From IMG/VR virus record IMGVR_UViG_3300030103_000970, positions 1-35,610 of that record: a stretch of 35,610 nucleotides of DNA; one strand, 5' to 3'. This document shows, piece by piece, positions 19,615 through 29,285 of the stretch. Below the pieces are notes generated by a model. That model did not search any database. It was not told the DNA's origin and saw only the letters and a list, made by a program, of their open reading frames with translations. Made by a program: the position numbers and the translations under genes. Origin of the DNA: a virus. Positions within the stretch are counted from its first letter, which is position 1. The number at the start of each line of letters is the position of its first letter.

Positions 19615-21830
19615 TGCCTAGAAAAGTAAGACAAGTATATACCAATTTTTCAGCTGGAGAAATTAATAATCTTCTTAATGCTAGAACTGACGCTAAAGCA
19701 TATTTTGAAGGTGGTAAACAAGTTCGTAATTGGTATTTATTAGATGAAGGTGGAGTAATGCGCAGACCAGCTACTGAGTATATGGCTACAATGCCAGCAG
19801 AATGTAGAATAATTCCATTTGTATTTTCTAATGATGAGGTTGCAATATTTGCACTGTCTAACAATCGGTTAGATGTTTATTCCAGTGCTGGAGCTGTTAT
19901 TCAAAGCAATATTACATCAAATTGTAATTGGACAACAGCTCAATTATTTGAATTAAATTTTGCACAGTTTGGTGACACAGTTTTTTTAACACATAGAGAA
20001 AATGCTATTAGACAAATTAAAAGAACAAGTGCTTCTACATTTTCTGTATCTGGATTTGCTTTTGAAGAAGATGATACAGTTACAGTAGGTGGTGTAAATA
20101 AAAGCGAACAACCATTTTATAAATACGCTGATTCATCAATTACAGTTACATTATCTTCTCATGCAACTGGTACAGGAAGAACTCTTACTGCTAGTGCAGA
20201 TGCTTTTACATCTAATCATAATGGTACATATTTAAAGGTAAATAATAAACAAGTTAAAGTAACAGGATTTACAAGTGCTACTGAAGTAACTGTTACTGTT
20301 ATTGAAGATACTGTAAGTACAGGCCCACACTCAAATTGGGAAGAACAATTAATATCTGCTGAAAGAGGTTTTCCTCAAGCAGTATCATTCCATGATAATA
20401 GATTGTGGTTTGGAGGAGTAAGAGATAAACCTTCTGCTGTTATTGCTAGTCAAATTGGAGGTTACTTTAATTTTGATTTAGGAACTGGTTTAGCTAACGA
20501 AGGTATTAATGTTGCTATTGCAAGTGATACAGTAAATGAAATTAGACATTTTGTATCTTCTCGTAACTTACAAATATTTACTGACAGTGGTGAATATTAT
20601 GTTCCAGTTTCTTCACAGTCTGCTGCAATTACTCCTACAAGTATAGCATTTCTTAGACAAACACCTTATGGCTGCAATAGAGCTGCACCAATACCTTTTG
20701 ATGGAGCTTCTTTGTTTAGTCAAAAAAATGGTAAAGCAATTAGAGAATATGTATTTTCAGATGTTGAACAAGCATATAGATCTACAAGTGTATCTGTATT
20801 AGCTTCTCATTTAATAGATACACCAAAACAATTATCTATGATGACAGGTAATGAAACTAAACCAGAACAATTTGCTTTTTTTTTAAATAGTGGAACTAAT
20901 GATAATGGTAAATTAGCTGTATTTCATTCTATTCGTGATGAAAAAATAGCTGGTTGGACTATGTGGGAAACACAAACTGGAGATAAATATCATAGTATAG
21001 CTGCATTAAATGATCAATTATTTGTTATAGTAAAAAGAGTAGTACCTTCTGGTACAAAATATTTTTTAGAAAGATATGCTAATGATGATTCTATAACTCT
21101 TGATTGTTCTACAACCACTACTGTATTTCAAAAAGGAACACCATTAGTAAATGGTGCTAGTCAAACAGGAAACACATTATCCGTAGATGGATTTAGTTCT
21201 GCACCAGCTATACAAGAAACTTTTACTATTGCTGGTAATGCAACTAAATATACTATTACTGCTGTAACACAAACTGCTGCTGGATATGATTTAACATTAG
21301 ATCAAAACTTAGCAGTTTCTCCTAGTAATAATGCTGTAATAACTATTGTAGAAGGATTTGTTCATACAGTAAATGCAATTTATGAAAACACAGATAAAGT
21401 ATTTGCAGTATATGGTAATGGATCTTTAGGTGAATTTACAGTAGATAGTAATAATAGAATAACATTAACTTCTGCTCCTTTTCCAACTGGAACTAGAGTA
21501 GGATTTAATTTTACTCCTATATTAGAAACAATGCCAATAGATAAAGAAATAGATACAGGCCCATTAACAGGACAGCCTAGACGAGTTAATAAAGCTATTG
21601 TAGATATATCTGGTGGTTTAGATATAACTATGAAAGCACAAGATTTAAATTCAAAAGAGTTAGTAATACAACAAGCTGGTTTTACTGCTGGTACAGACAT
21701 TAGTCCAGTTACAGATAAAAAAGAATTTAATTTTTTAGGTTATAGTAAAAATCCTACAATTACTATTAGCCAAAACGATCCTTTACCATTAAAGGTATTA
21801 GGAATAGCTATGGAGTTACAGTTCGCATGA
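19614..21830 (+). CDS. Tail tubular protein B (T7 gp12-like nozzle)
   Basis: 738 residues. The start YTNFSAGEINNLLNARTD and QVRNWYLLDEGGVMRRPATE are typical of the nozzle family; further conserved parts are FPQAVSFHDNRLWFGGVRDK and SQKNGKAIREYVFSDVEQAY. It forms the narrow end of the short tail with beta-propeller domains. The next gene starts on ATGA overlap. Confidence 0.92.
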   Translation: MPRKVRQVYTNFSAGEINNLLNARTDAKAYFEGGKQVRNWYLLDEGGVMRRPATEYMATMPAECRIIPFVFSNDEVAIFALSNNRLDVYSSAGAVIQSNITSNCNWTTAQLFELNFAQFGDTVFLTHRENAIRQIKRTSASTFSVSGFAFEEDDTVTVGGVNKSEQPFYKYADSSITVTLSSHATGTGRTLTASADAFTSNHNGTYLKVNNKQVKVTGFTSATEVTVTVIEDTVSTGPHSNWEEQLISAERGFPQAVSFHDNRLWFGGVRDKPSAVIASQIGGYFNFDLGTGLANEGINVAIASDTVNEIRHFVSSRNLQIFTDSGEYYVPVSSQSAAITPTSIAFLRQTPYGCNRAAPIPFDGASLFSQKNGKAIREYVFSDVEQAYRSTSVSVLASHLIDTPKQLSMMTGNETKPEQFAFFLNSGTNDNGKLAVFHSIRDEKIAGWTMWETQTGDKYHSIAALNDQLFVIVKRVVPSGTKYFLERYANDDSITLDCSTTTTVFQKGTPLVNGASQTGNTLSVDGFSSAPAIQETFTIAGNATKYTITAVTQTAAGYDLTLDQNLAVSPSNNAVITIVEGFVHTVNAIYENTDKVFAVYGNGSLGEFTVDSNNRITLTSAPFPTGTRVGFNFTPILETMPIDKEIDTGPLTGQPRRVNKAIVDISGGLDITMKAQDLNSKELVIQQAGFTAGTDISPVTDKKEFNFLGYSKNPTITISQNDPLPLKVLGIAMELQFA

Positions 21831-22303
21831 GTGCTAATGCATCAACAATGTTTGCAGCTGCTGCAATAGTAAGTGCAGCCGGTACTGTTGCTAGTGTACA
21901 ATCACAAAGAAGAGCATTAGCAAGAGAAAATTATAGATTAGAAACAGAAAAAAAACTAGCTGCTGTACAAGCATTAGAAGAAGAAAATGCTAGAAAAGAA
22001 ATGTTAAATGATACTATTGCTCAAAATTTAGCATGGCAATCTATAAGTGGATATTCTGATGATAGTAGAAGTTTTTTAAATATAAATGAACAAGCTAAAA
22101 ATAAAGCAAATAAAGATATTAGTAACATTAGATTAATGGGAAAAAATATACAAAATAAATATACATCTATGTTGTATGAAAATAAATATAAAGAAAATGA
22201 TTTAGTATTTGGTGGATATGTTTCTGCTATTAGTGAACTTACTACAGGGTATGCTCAATATGATTATTATGGAGATGGTGGAAGTAAAAAAAATATAGGA
22301 TAA
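21827..22303 (+). CDS. Internal virion protein (T7 gp14-like)
   Basis: 158 residues with a hydrophobic N-terminus (MFAAAAIVSAAGTVASV) and a long helical middle (RLETEKKLAAVQALEEEN). Size, topology and position directly before two large internal proteins match T7 gp14, which inserts in the outer membrane on infection. Sequence similarity to gp14 itself is not evident by eye. Confidence 0.75.
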   Translation: MSANASTMFAAAAIVSAAGTVASVQSQRRALARENYRLETEKKLAAVQALEEENARKEMLNDTIAQNLAWQSISGYSDDSRSFLNINEQAKNKANKDISNIRLMGKNIQNKYTSMLYENKYKENDLVFGGYVSAISELTTGYAQYDYYGDGGSKKNIG

Positions 22304-22304
22304 T

Positions 22305-24548
22305 ATGGCATTAACAACAGGTAAAAGACAAGTAACAACTACTGCTTCTTCAGTAGCAAATAGAATGGGTGTAGTACCAGCTTATGCTGGTGATCCAGTT
22401 TCTACTATTGCAAAAGTTGCAACAGAAAAATTAGATTTTTTTGCTAAACGTCAAGCGTCATTAGAAGAAGCAAAATATAAAGCTGATTTAGAAATAAAAA
22501 CATCTAAATTTATTAATGCAAAAGCAAGAGAACATTTTAACGATCCAAAAACTTTTACAACATCAACTGATAGTTATATTGAATCTTTAGTAAATGAAGC
22601 TCCTACAAGATATAAGTCTTGGACTAAAAGCATGATTTCAGGAAAAGCTATTAGAAAAGGTGAAACAATATTTGCTAATAGAATTAAACAAGATCATAAT
22701 GATGCTATGAAATTACAAGAAGAAAGAGTAAGAACGCACAATGAAGAAACTTTAGAAGATTTGTTTGATTTAGCTACTGTAAGTCAAGGAGATCCTGAAC
22801 TTAAAAAAGATTCTACTTTTACAAATAACATAGATGATTATCATAAAAATGTTTGGTTACCTAAAGTTTCAGAAATGTATAAAAGTCATTTAGAAGTTTA
22901 TAATGCAGCATATCCTGAAGATAGAAATAATATGCTTACACCACAAGAATTTTTAAGAACAATGCAAATTTCTTTTGAACAATTAAGATTAAATACAAAA
23001 GTTAAAAATATAATTGATACTACAATGTTAGAAATAACTGAAATGGGTGGAGATTATCAAATAGGTAATGATAAAATAAAAGAATTAAATTTAAAAATTG
23101 GAAAAATGTTAAATGAAGAATATATGAAAAGTCCTCAAATAGATATGTTTGATGGTAAAGCTACTTTAGTAAACACTACTAAAGATGAAAGAGGACAAAT
23201 AATTTCTAATGCTGAATCATTTATGAAAGGTCATTTAAATGTATATAGCAATCAATTAGTTAAATATGAAAGTGAAAAAAAATTAGCAATAGCAGATCAA
23301 TTAAATAATGATTTATATAATTTTGTAAATAATCCTGATGATTTTGGAATAATAACTGAAAAACAATTAGAAAGAAAAATGATTGATTTAGAATTAGATG
23401 ATAATGAAAAATTAAATTATCGTAATTCTTATTTTGCAGGACAAATGATTAAAGGAAGTATTGATGAAAATTTACAAAATTTTGTTGGAGATACTAGTGG
23501 CATGAAAATGGATACATTTTCAGGTAGATTATTTGTAAGTTTAGAACGAAAAGGATATTTAGAAGCATTAGGTGTTAATAATCAAGAAGATTTAAAAAAA
23601 ATAATTATTCAACAACATATGAAAAGAATATTTCCAAGTTTAAGAACAATTGAAACAGATAACGGCCCACAAAAAATAATAGTGCCAGGTGTTGATAATA
23701 TTGCTGATACTTGGTTAGGAACTGAATCTGTATTTGTAGAAGATTCAGAAGGTAATACTGTTTTAGATAAAGATCAAAATGCATTAGCTACTGCTAAATT
23801 TAATAAAATGGTTGGTTATGCAAAAATGATGGGTGAGCCAATACCACAATTAACAGATTTTTTTAATGATATAATGAATATTAATATAAAATCTGAATCT
23901 GACTTAATGAAATTAGATAATGCTGCATATATGGTTAATTATTTTATGGATACAGATGGATTTGAATTTATGTTTAAAGGTATAGACAGTGATGTAAAAG
24001 CAAATATTTTAAAATTACAAGAATATCATAAATTGCGTCATGCTGATTTTGATAGATTAACAAGAGTAGATGTAGCACAAAGTTTTTTTGAAAGTCTTAA
24101 ACCTAAAGAATCTACAAGAACTGGTAAAATTAAAATAGCTATGGATAATTTTATTAATTATGGAGAAGAAGGTGATGATAGTGCAGATCAAATAGATTTA
24201 ACAGCAAAAGTAGATGAATATATAAAAAAATATCAAGATAATAGAGTAGCATTTAGTGTTCCTTTAAATTTAGCTCAACCAGTTTTTACTTCATTAGCTA
24301 CTGGAGAAATGACACCAATATTAGGTGATTCAGTTATTGATAGTATGACAGTAGACGCTAATAAAGTAAGAAAAGCTATAAGACCTTATTTAGATATTTA
24401 TTTAACTAATATGTTTGAAGATGAAAGTTATGTAACTAAACAATCAATTGAAAAAAATTTAAACAAAGCAATGAAATTTATAATGGAAGATTTTGCTAAT
24501 GATGGATTTAATTGGAAAGTTTTTAGTGGGAGTAGTTATAATGAGTAA
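22305..24548 (+). CDS. Internal virion protein (T7 gp15-like)
   Basis: 747 residues, overwhelmingly helical and charged. It starts with VANRMGVVPAYAGDPVSTI, has RYKSWTKSMISGKAIRKGE in the N-terminal quarter, and shows no transmembrane span. In T7 the equivalent gp15 lies between gp14 and gp16 and builds the periplasmic channel for DNA entry. Assignment rests on order, size and helical content. Confidence 0.7.
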   Translation: MALTTGKRQVTTTASSVANRMGVVPAYAGDPVSTIAKVATEKLDFFAKRQASLEEAKYKADLEIKTSKFINAKAREHFNDPKTFTTSTDSYIESLVNEAPTRYKSWTKSMISGKAIRKGETIFANRIKQDHNDAMKLQEERVRTHNEETLEDLFDLATVSQGDPELKKDSTFTNNIDDYHKNVWLPKVSEMYKSHLEVYNAAYPEDRNNMLTPQEFLRTMQISFEQLRLNTKVKNIIDTTMLEITEMGGDYQIGNDKIKELNLKIGKMLNEEYMKSPQIDMFDGKATLVNTTKDERGQIISNAESFMKGHLNVYSNQLVKYESEKKLAIADQLNNDLYNFVNNPDDFGIITEKQLERKMIDLELDDNEKLNYRNSYFAGQMIKGSIDENLQNFVGDTSGMKMDTFSGRLFVSLERKGYLEALGVNNQEDLKKIIIQQHMKRIFPSLRTIETDNGPQKIIVPGVDNIADTWLGTESVFVEDSEGNTVLDKDQNALATAKFNKMVGYAKMMGEPIPQLTDFFNDIMNINIKSESDLMKLDNAAYMVNYFMDTDGFEFMFKGIDSDVKANILKLQEYHKLRHADFDRLTRVDVAQSFFESLKPKESTRTGKIKIAMDNFINYGEEGDDSADQIDLTAKVDEYIKKYQDNRVAFSVPLNLAQPVFTSLATGEMTPILGDSVIDSMTVDANKVRKAIRPYLDIYLTNMFEDESYVTKQSIEKNLNKAMKFIMEDFANDGFNWKVFSGSSYNE

Positions 24549-26091
24549 TGTACAACGATATGATTTGTTTGATCATTATGGTAAATTAGGTTTTACTAAA
24601 AAACAAATACAAGATGATATGATTTTTACTTTGCAAGAAAGAATGGCAAACATGAGTAATTTGCAAAAAGAAGAATACGGTATCAATGATGATTTTTATA
24701 ATAGAACAAATTTATTTGATATGTATGATGCTGGTAGAATAATAGCTACATATGATGATAAATCTACTGAGCCATATCCTACTTATAATTTAAAAGTTGA
24801 TTTTGATGGAGATGGTGTTTTTTCTGTTTTACATAATCCTGATAATACAGCAGTTAATTTTAGACCTGTTATGGGTGGAGAGTTTGCAGATAAAAGATTT
24901 ACAAGAGATGCTTTTTTTGATGAATATTTTAAAAAGGAATATGAAACTATGGTATCTTCTATGCCAAGTGATGTTAGAGATTTTTTAACTGTTAATACAT
25001 GGGCTAATACTTTTTTACAAAATACAATAACTGGTTATTCTAGATTTGCAGAATTTGATAGAGAAGTTACAGAAAAATTTGCAAACTTTATTGATGATTT
25101 TTCTAATCAAGAAAATAGAGTTGGACCTCCTAGTGTATTTAAAAAAATAGTAAGAAGTGTTTTTGAAAACACAATAGGGTTTGATGCTAATAAAGATAGA
25201 TTAGAATATGAAGTACAACAAGCACAAAAAGAATATATTGAACAAACTAAATTAAATAAAGTAAATGAAAATAATTTTATAAGTAATCCTTACTTAGCGC
25301 ATATATATAGAAACGAAGGAGCATTTAGTAAAGTAGCTTATGATCCTATGAGCAATAATAGATCCTATGAGCATTTATCAAAAATGGAAAATGGTAAATA
25401 TGTAAATGATCCAACTATAGGATTTGGTTTATCATTAAATGATAAGTGGGTAACTAATCAATTAATTAACAAAGGATATAGTGTTGATTTATTATTAAAA
25501 GGTGAACAACAATTAAAAAGATCAGATGGTATGGACATATCAGTTAATTACATGAATATTAAAAAAGATGATTTAGTTAATTTTTTTGGTGAAGATTTAG
25601 CTAAACCAGAAAATAGTTATTTAATGATGGCTTTATTAGATTTAAGTTATTTAAGTGGTTTTAATGTAGATGGAAGTTTTATTGGAGATAGAATGAAATC
25701 AGCAGTAAAAGGTGCTTTAATTGCTACAACAACAGAAGAAAAAATAGGATTTTTAGGAAACTTTGCTTCTTATATTCCTAGTGATTTATTAGATAAACCA
25801 TCTGGTGAAATGTTAGATTTTTCAGATCCAGATGTTCAAGATGTAAAACCATACATTGGATATGATAATAAAAATCAAACTTATGCAATGTACCCTGAAG
25901 CTACAATAGCACAAGAGTTATTTAATGATAGTGCTAGATATATGCAATACAGAGGAAGATTTTTAACTAACTTTGCATTATTAGAAAAATGGGCACAAGG
26001 AAGTTCTACTGCAGCACCTTTTCCAAAATATGATGAGCAATTACCTTCTTTAAAAGAAGATGAAAATATGCCAGTTATAGAAATAAAATAA
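24541..26091 (+). CDS. Virion protein with lysozyme-like (GH24-type) segment
   Basis: 516 residues from ATG 24541, which overlaps the previous stop (ATGAGTAA) and has GGGAG upstream; an in-frame start at 24493 would overlap 56 bases. About residues 250-420 look like a phage lysozyme: HIYRNEGAFSKVAYDP with E259 as likely catalytic Glu, then DPTIGFGLSLND (291-300), then GYSVDLLLKGEQQLK. It would open peptidoglycan locally during DNA entry, the job of the T7 gp16 N-terminal domain. Here the activity is on a separate protein before the gp16-like one. Confidence 0.65.
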   Translation: MSNVQRYDLFDHYGKLGFTKKQIQDDMIFTLQERMANMSNLQKEEYGINDDFYNRTNLFDMYDAGRIIATYDDKSTEPYPTYNLKVDFDGDGVFSVLHNPDNTAVNFRPVMGGEFADKRFTRDAFFDEYFKKEYETMVSSMPSDVRDFLTVNTWANTFLQNTITGYSRFAEFDREVTEKFANFIDDFSNQENRVGPPSVFKKIVRSVFENTIGFDANKDRLEYEVQQAQKEYIEQTKLNKVNENNFISNPYLAHIYRNEGAFSKVAYDPMSNNRSYEHLSKMENGKYVNDPTIGFGLSLNDKWVTNQLINKGYSVDLLLKGEQQLKRSDGMDISVNYMNIKKDDLVNFFGEDLAKPENSYLMMALLDLSYLSGFNVDGSFIGDRMKSAVKGALIATTTEEKIGFLGNFASYIPSDLLDKPSGEMLDFSDPDVQDVKPYIGYDNKNQTYAMYPEATIAQELFNDSARYMQYRGRFLTNFALLEKWAQGSSTAAPFPKYDEQLPSLKEDENMPVIEIK

Positions 26092-29000
26092 TGCCTGACG
26101 TATATATTGCTAATGGTAATCCTTATTATCAAACAGATGATAATATTTACAAAAATGAACAACCTACAACTTTTAATTTTGTAAATCAAATAAAAGGAGT
26201 TTTTGATGAAAATGTTGTAGCAATGGGTACTAAAAGATTAGTACAAACTGTATTTGATAATAGACCAGATTTATATAAAGTAGATGTAAGTTACGATCCT
26301 TTTTATGATCCACAATTAGCACCCTATAAAGATTTTATGGGTAATTTTTTACATTCTAAAAGTGCAGATCATACTACTTATTTATTAGATAGATTTAAAA
26401 AGAAAATGAAATCTATAAATGGAGATCCGGGTTATATAATTGGAAGAATAATTGGAGGTCTTACAGATCCTTCAAGTATATTTATGTTTACCAAAGGTGC
26501 TAATCTTTTACTTACTGGTAGTAGATTAAAAAGAAGTGCATTAGGTGGAAGTATTATTGGTGGAGAAGAAGCTATAAAAGGTTATCTTGATGATACAAGA
26601 ACAGGTGCAGAAAGAACTATCATTACTGCTGCTGGATTTATTGTACCAGCTATGTTTCCTAGTTTACCTAATGGTAAGTCAGCTAAAAAATTTGATAAGT
26701 ATGCAGCTATGTATGATGAACAAGATGCATTTGCTGCTGGAACTACTGGTGCTGCTGTACCAAGAACTAGCAGAATAATGAAAGAATCAGAAATACAAGA
26801 AATGAATAAAATAGCTCCTACTGGTTTAGGTATATTTGGTGAGCAAGGCCCATACAATCCTGTATTTAGAGTTATGAAACAAGGAGTAAGTGAAGCTCAA
26901 GAAATGATAGAAAGAATTTTAGAAATTCCTTTATTTCAAAATAAAAATTTAAAAGATATTATAAGTAGTCCAACTATAGAACGTAAAATTAAAATGCGTT
27001 ATGCTCCATTAGTTGTTACTACTACAAAAAAAATAGAAGCTGCATATAATAGTTATTTAGCTAGACAAGGAGCTAAAAGTCAAAACTTTTTAGAAAGAGG
27101 TTTAGATACAAAATTTGTAAAAAACAAAGCATATATGACACCTAAAGAATTTAGACAAAATATTTGGGAATATAAAATGGGTCAAAGATATGGAACTCAA
27201 ACAGTATTTGATGAAGATGTAATTACTGCATCAAAAGCTATTGATGATTTTTATAGAACAATAGGTAAAGAATATGACACTTTAAAAATACCACAAAAAG
27301 CAATGCAAGGACATATTAATTTTTTACAAAAAATTTTAGCTAAAACTAAAAATCGTAAAAAAAGAGAAAAATATATTTTGCAAATTGCTAAAATGGAAAA
27401 ACGATTAGAATATGTAAAAGAAAATGGATCTTTAATAAATAATTATATTAATGTTGTTTATCGTAGAGATGTTATTGAAGCTAATTATGATAAGTTTGTA
27501 AAAACTTTAGGTATGGCTTTAAGAGAAAGAAATCCAGCAATTACACAAGATGAAATATTAGATATTGCAGAAGGATTCAAAGGGTATCAACCTGTAATAG
27601 CTATGCCTAATTTAGCAGATGAATTAAAAATAGCTGCTGGTAAAGGAACTTCGGCTGACATTGATGGGTATATAGAAAAAATAAATAAAATATCTAATAG
27701 GTTTAAACAACGAACAATAGATATTGATTACAGACATTTATCAAAAGAAGGTTTTATTGAAACAGATACACAAACATTAAATAAAATGTATTTTAATCAA
27801 ACAATTCCTGACATTGAAATTACTAAAGCATTTGGTGATCCTATGGGATTTGGTACAAATTATATTCCTAAACAAAATCAAATGGGAATACAGCAAATTG
27901 CTGAAGTATATGATGAAATGATTATAGCGGCTAAAACACCTAAACAAGCTGCAGCATTAGAAAAACAAAAAAATAAAATATTAAAAGATTTAGATGCTGG
28001 TATTCATTTACTTAGAGGAACATATGGTTTGGCAGAAGATCCTAATAGATCTGTTAGCAGAGGTATTAGATTAATGAAATTGTATAATGCTATGACTATG
28101 CTTACTGGAATAGCACAAACAGTAGATGTTGCTAGATTAGTAATGATAAATGGTATGGGTAAATCTTATAAAATTTCTTGGGATTTATTAACAAGTGGTT
28201 ACTTTAAAGAAATATATAAAATGAATTTAAAGACTACTCAACTTGGTGGTGAATCTTTAGATATGTTTGCTAGTACAAGAGCTATGGCTATGTATGGTTT
28301 AGATGATGCTTTTGGTGTGTTTAATAAATTTGAACGAAGTGCTAGTAGTATGGGTAATTTATATTTTACTTATTTAAATTTATCTAATCCTTGGAATACA
28401 GCAGTAAAAAATATTGCGTCATTATATAATGGTACAAGAATATTTGATACAATAGAAACACAAATACTTACTGGCAAAATATCTAAAGTAAATATGGCTA
28501 GATTAAGAAGTATGGGTATTAGTAATTCTATGGCAAAAAGAATATATAAACAATATACTAAATATGGTTATGGAAAAAATGCTAGAAAATGGAAAGAAAA
28601 TGGAGATACATATAAATCATTAAGAGTAGCTAATTCTGACGAATGGGTAGATAAAGAAGCTGCAGAAGTTTATCATCAAGCAATAGGTAAACAAGCTAAT
28701 ATTGATATTGTTACTCCAAGTAAAGGTGATGTACCTTTATGGGCAAACACAGAAATGGGTGGTTTACTTACACAATTTAAAAAATTTGGTATGGCTGCTA
28801 CTCAAAGAATATTACTTAGAGGATTACAAGAAAAAGACGCTAATTTCTTTACAGGAGTATTATTATTATTAGCTGCTGGAGCTGGTGTAGATGCATTTAG
28901 ACAAAAAGCATTTAATAGAGATTATTCTAAAAAACCATTTGGTCAAAAAATTGTAGATGCATTTGATAGATCAGGATTAGGTGGTATTTATTCTGATATT

Positions 29001-29285
29001 AATAATGCTATTGAAAGATTAGGTAATAATGAAATAGGATTAAGACCATTATTAGGTGCTAAAAAACCTTATGGAACATATAGAGATATATTTAATAATC
29101 CTGTACCAGATGTATTAGGGCCTACTGCTAGTCAAATAGCTAATATATCAGATATTATGTGGACTTGGGGTAGTGGTAAATACAATCATCACACAGCAAG
29201 GAATGTGCGTAGACTTTTACCTTTTCAGAATGTATGGTTTTTAGATTCATTATTTGACGAGATAGAACAAAAAGGACTAAGATGA
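26091..29285 (+). CDS. Large internal virion protein (T7 gp16-like)
   Basis: 1064 residues, the largest product here. It is helical, with Gly/Ala-rich hydrophobic parts near residues 120-155 (IIGRIIGGLTDPSSIFMFTK) and 922-940 (GVLLLLAAGAGVDAFRQKAF). The C-terminal region RNVRRLLPFQNVWFLDSLFD ends the protein in many marine podoviruses. It probably forms the inner-membrane part of the DNA ejection channel. No lysozyme motif seen in it; that lies in the preceding gene. It starts on a TAATG junction. Confidence 0.75.
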   Translation: MPDVYIANGNPYYQTDDNIYKNEQPTTFNFVNQIKGVFDENVVAMGTKRLVQTVFDNRPDLYKVDVSYDPFYDPQLAPYKDFMGNFLHSKSADHTTYLLDRFKKKMKSINGDPGYIIGRIIGGLTDPSSIFMFTKGANLLLTGSRLKRSALGGSIIGGEEAIKGYLDDTRTGAERTIITAAGFIVPAMFPSLPNGKSAKKFDKYAAMYDEQDAFAAGTTGAAVPRTSRIMKESEIQEMNKIAPTGLGIFGEQGPYNPVFRVMKQGVSEAQEMIERILEIPLFQNKNLKDIISSPTIERKIKMRYAPLVVTTTKKIEAAYNSYLARQGAKSQNFLERGLDTKFVKNKAYMTPKEFRQNIWEYKMGQRYGTQTVFDEDVITASKAIDDFYRTIGKEYDTLKIPQKAMQGHINFLQKILAKTKNRKKREKYILQIAKMEKRLEYVKENGSLINNYINVVYRRDVIEANYDKFVKTLGMALRERNPAITQDEILDIAEGFKGYQPVIAMPNLADELKIAAGKGTSADIDGYIEKINKISNRFKQRTIDIDYRHLSKEGFIETDTQTLNKMYFNQTIPDIEITKAFGDPMGFGTNYIPKQNQMGIQQIAEVYDEMIIAAKTPKQAAALEKQKNKILKDLDAGIHLLRGTYGLAEDPNRSVSRGIRLMKLYNAMTMLTGIAQTVDVARLVMINGMGKSYKISWDLLTSGYFKEIYKMNLKTTQLGGESLDMFASTRAMAMYGLDDAFGVFNKFERSASSMGNLYFTYLNLSNPWNTAVKNIASLYNGTRIFDTIETQILTGKISKVNMARLRSMGISNSMAKRIYKQYTKYGYGKNARKWKENGDTYKSLRVANSDEWVDKEAAEVYHQAIGKQANIDIVTPSKGDVPLWANTEMGGLLTQFKKFGMAATQRILLRGLQEKDANFFTGVLLLLAAGAGVDAFRQKAFNRDYSKKPFGQKIVDAFDRSGLGGIYSDINNAIERLGNNEIGLRPLLGAKKPYGTYRDIFNNPVPDVLGPTASQIANISDIMWTWGSGKYNHHTARNVRRLLPFQNVWFLDSLFDEIEQKGLR

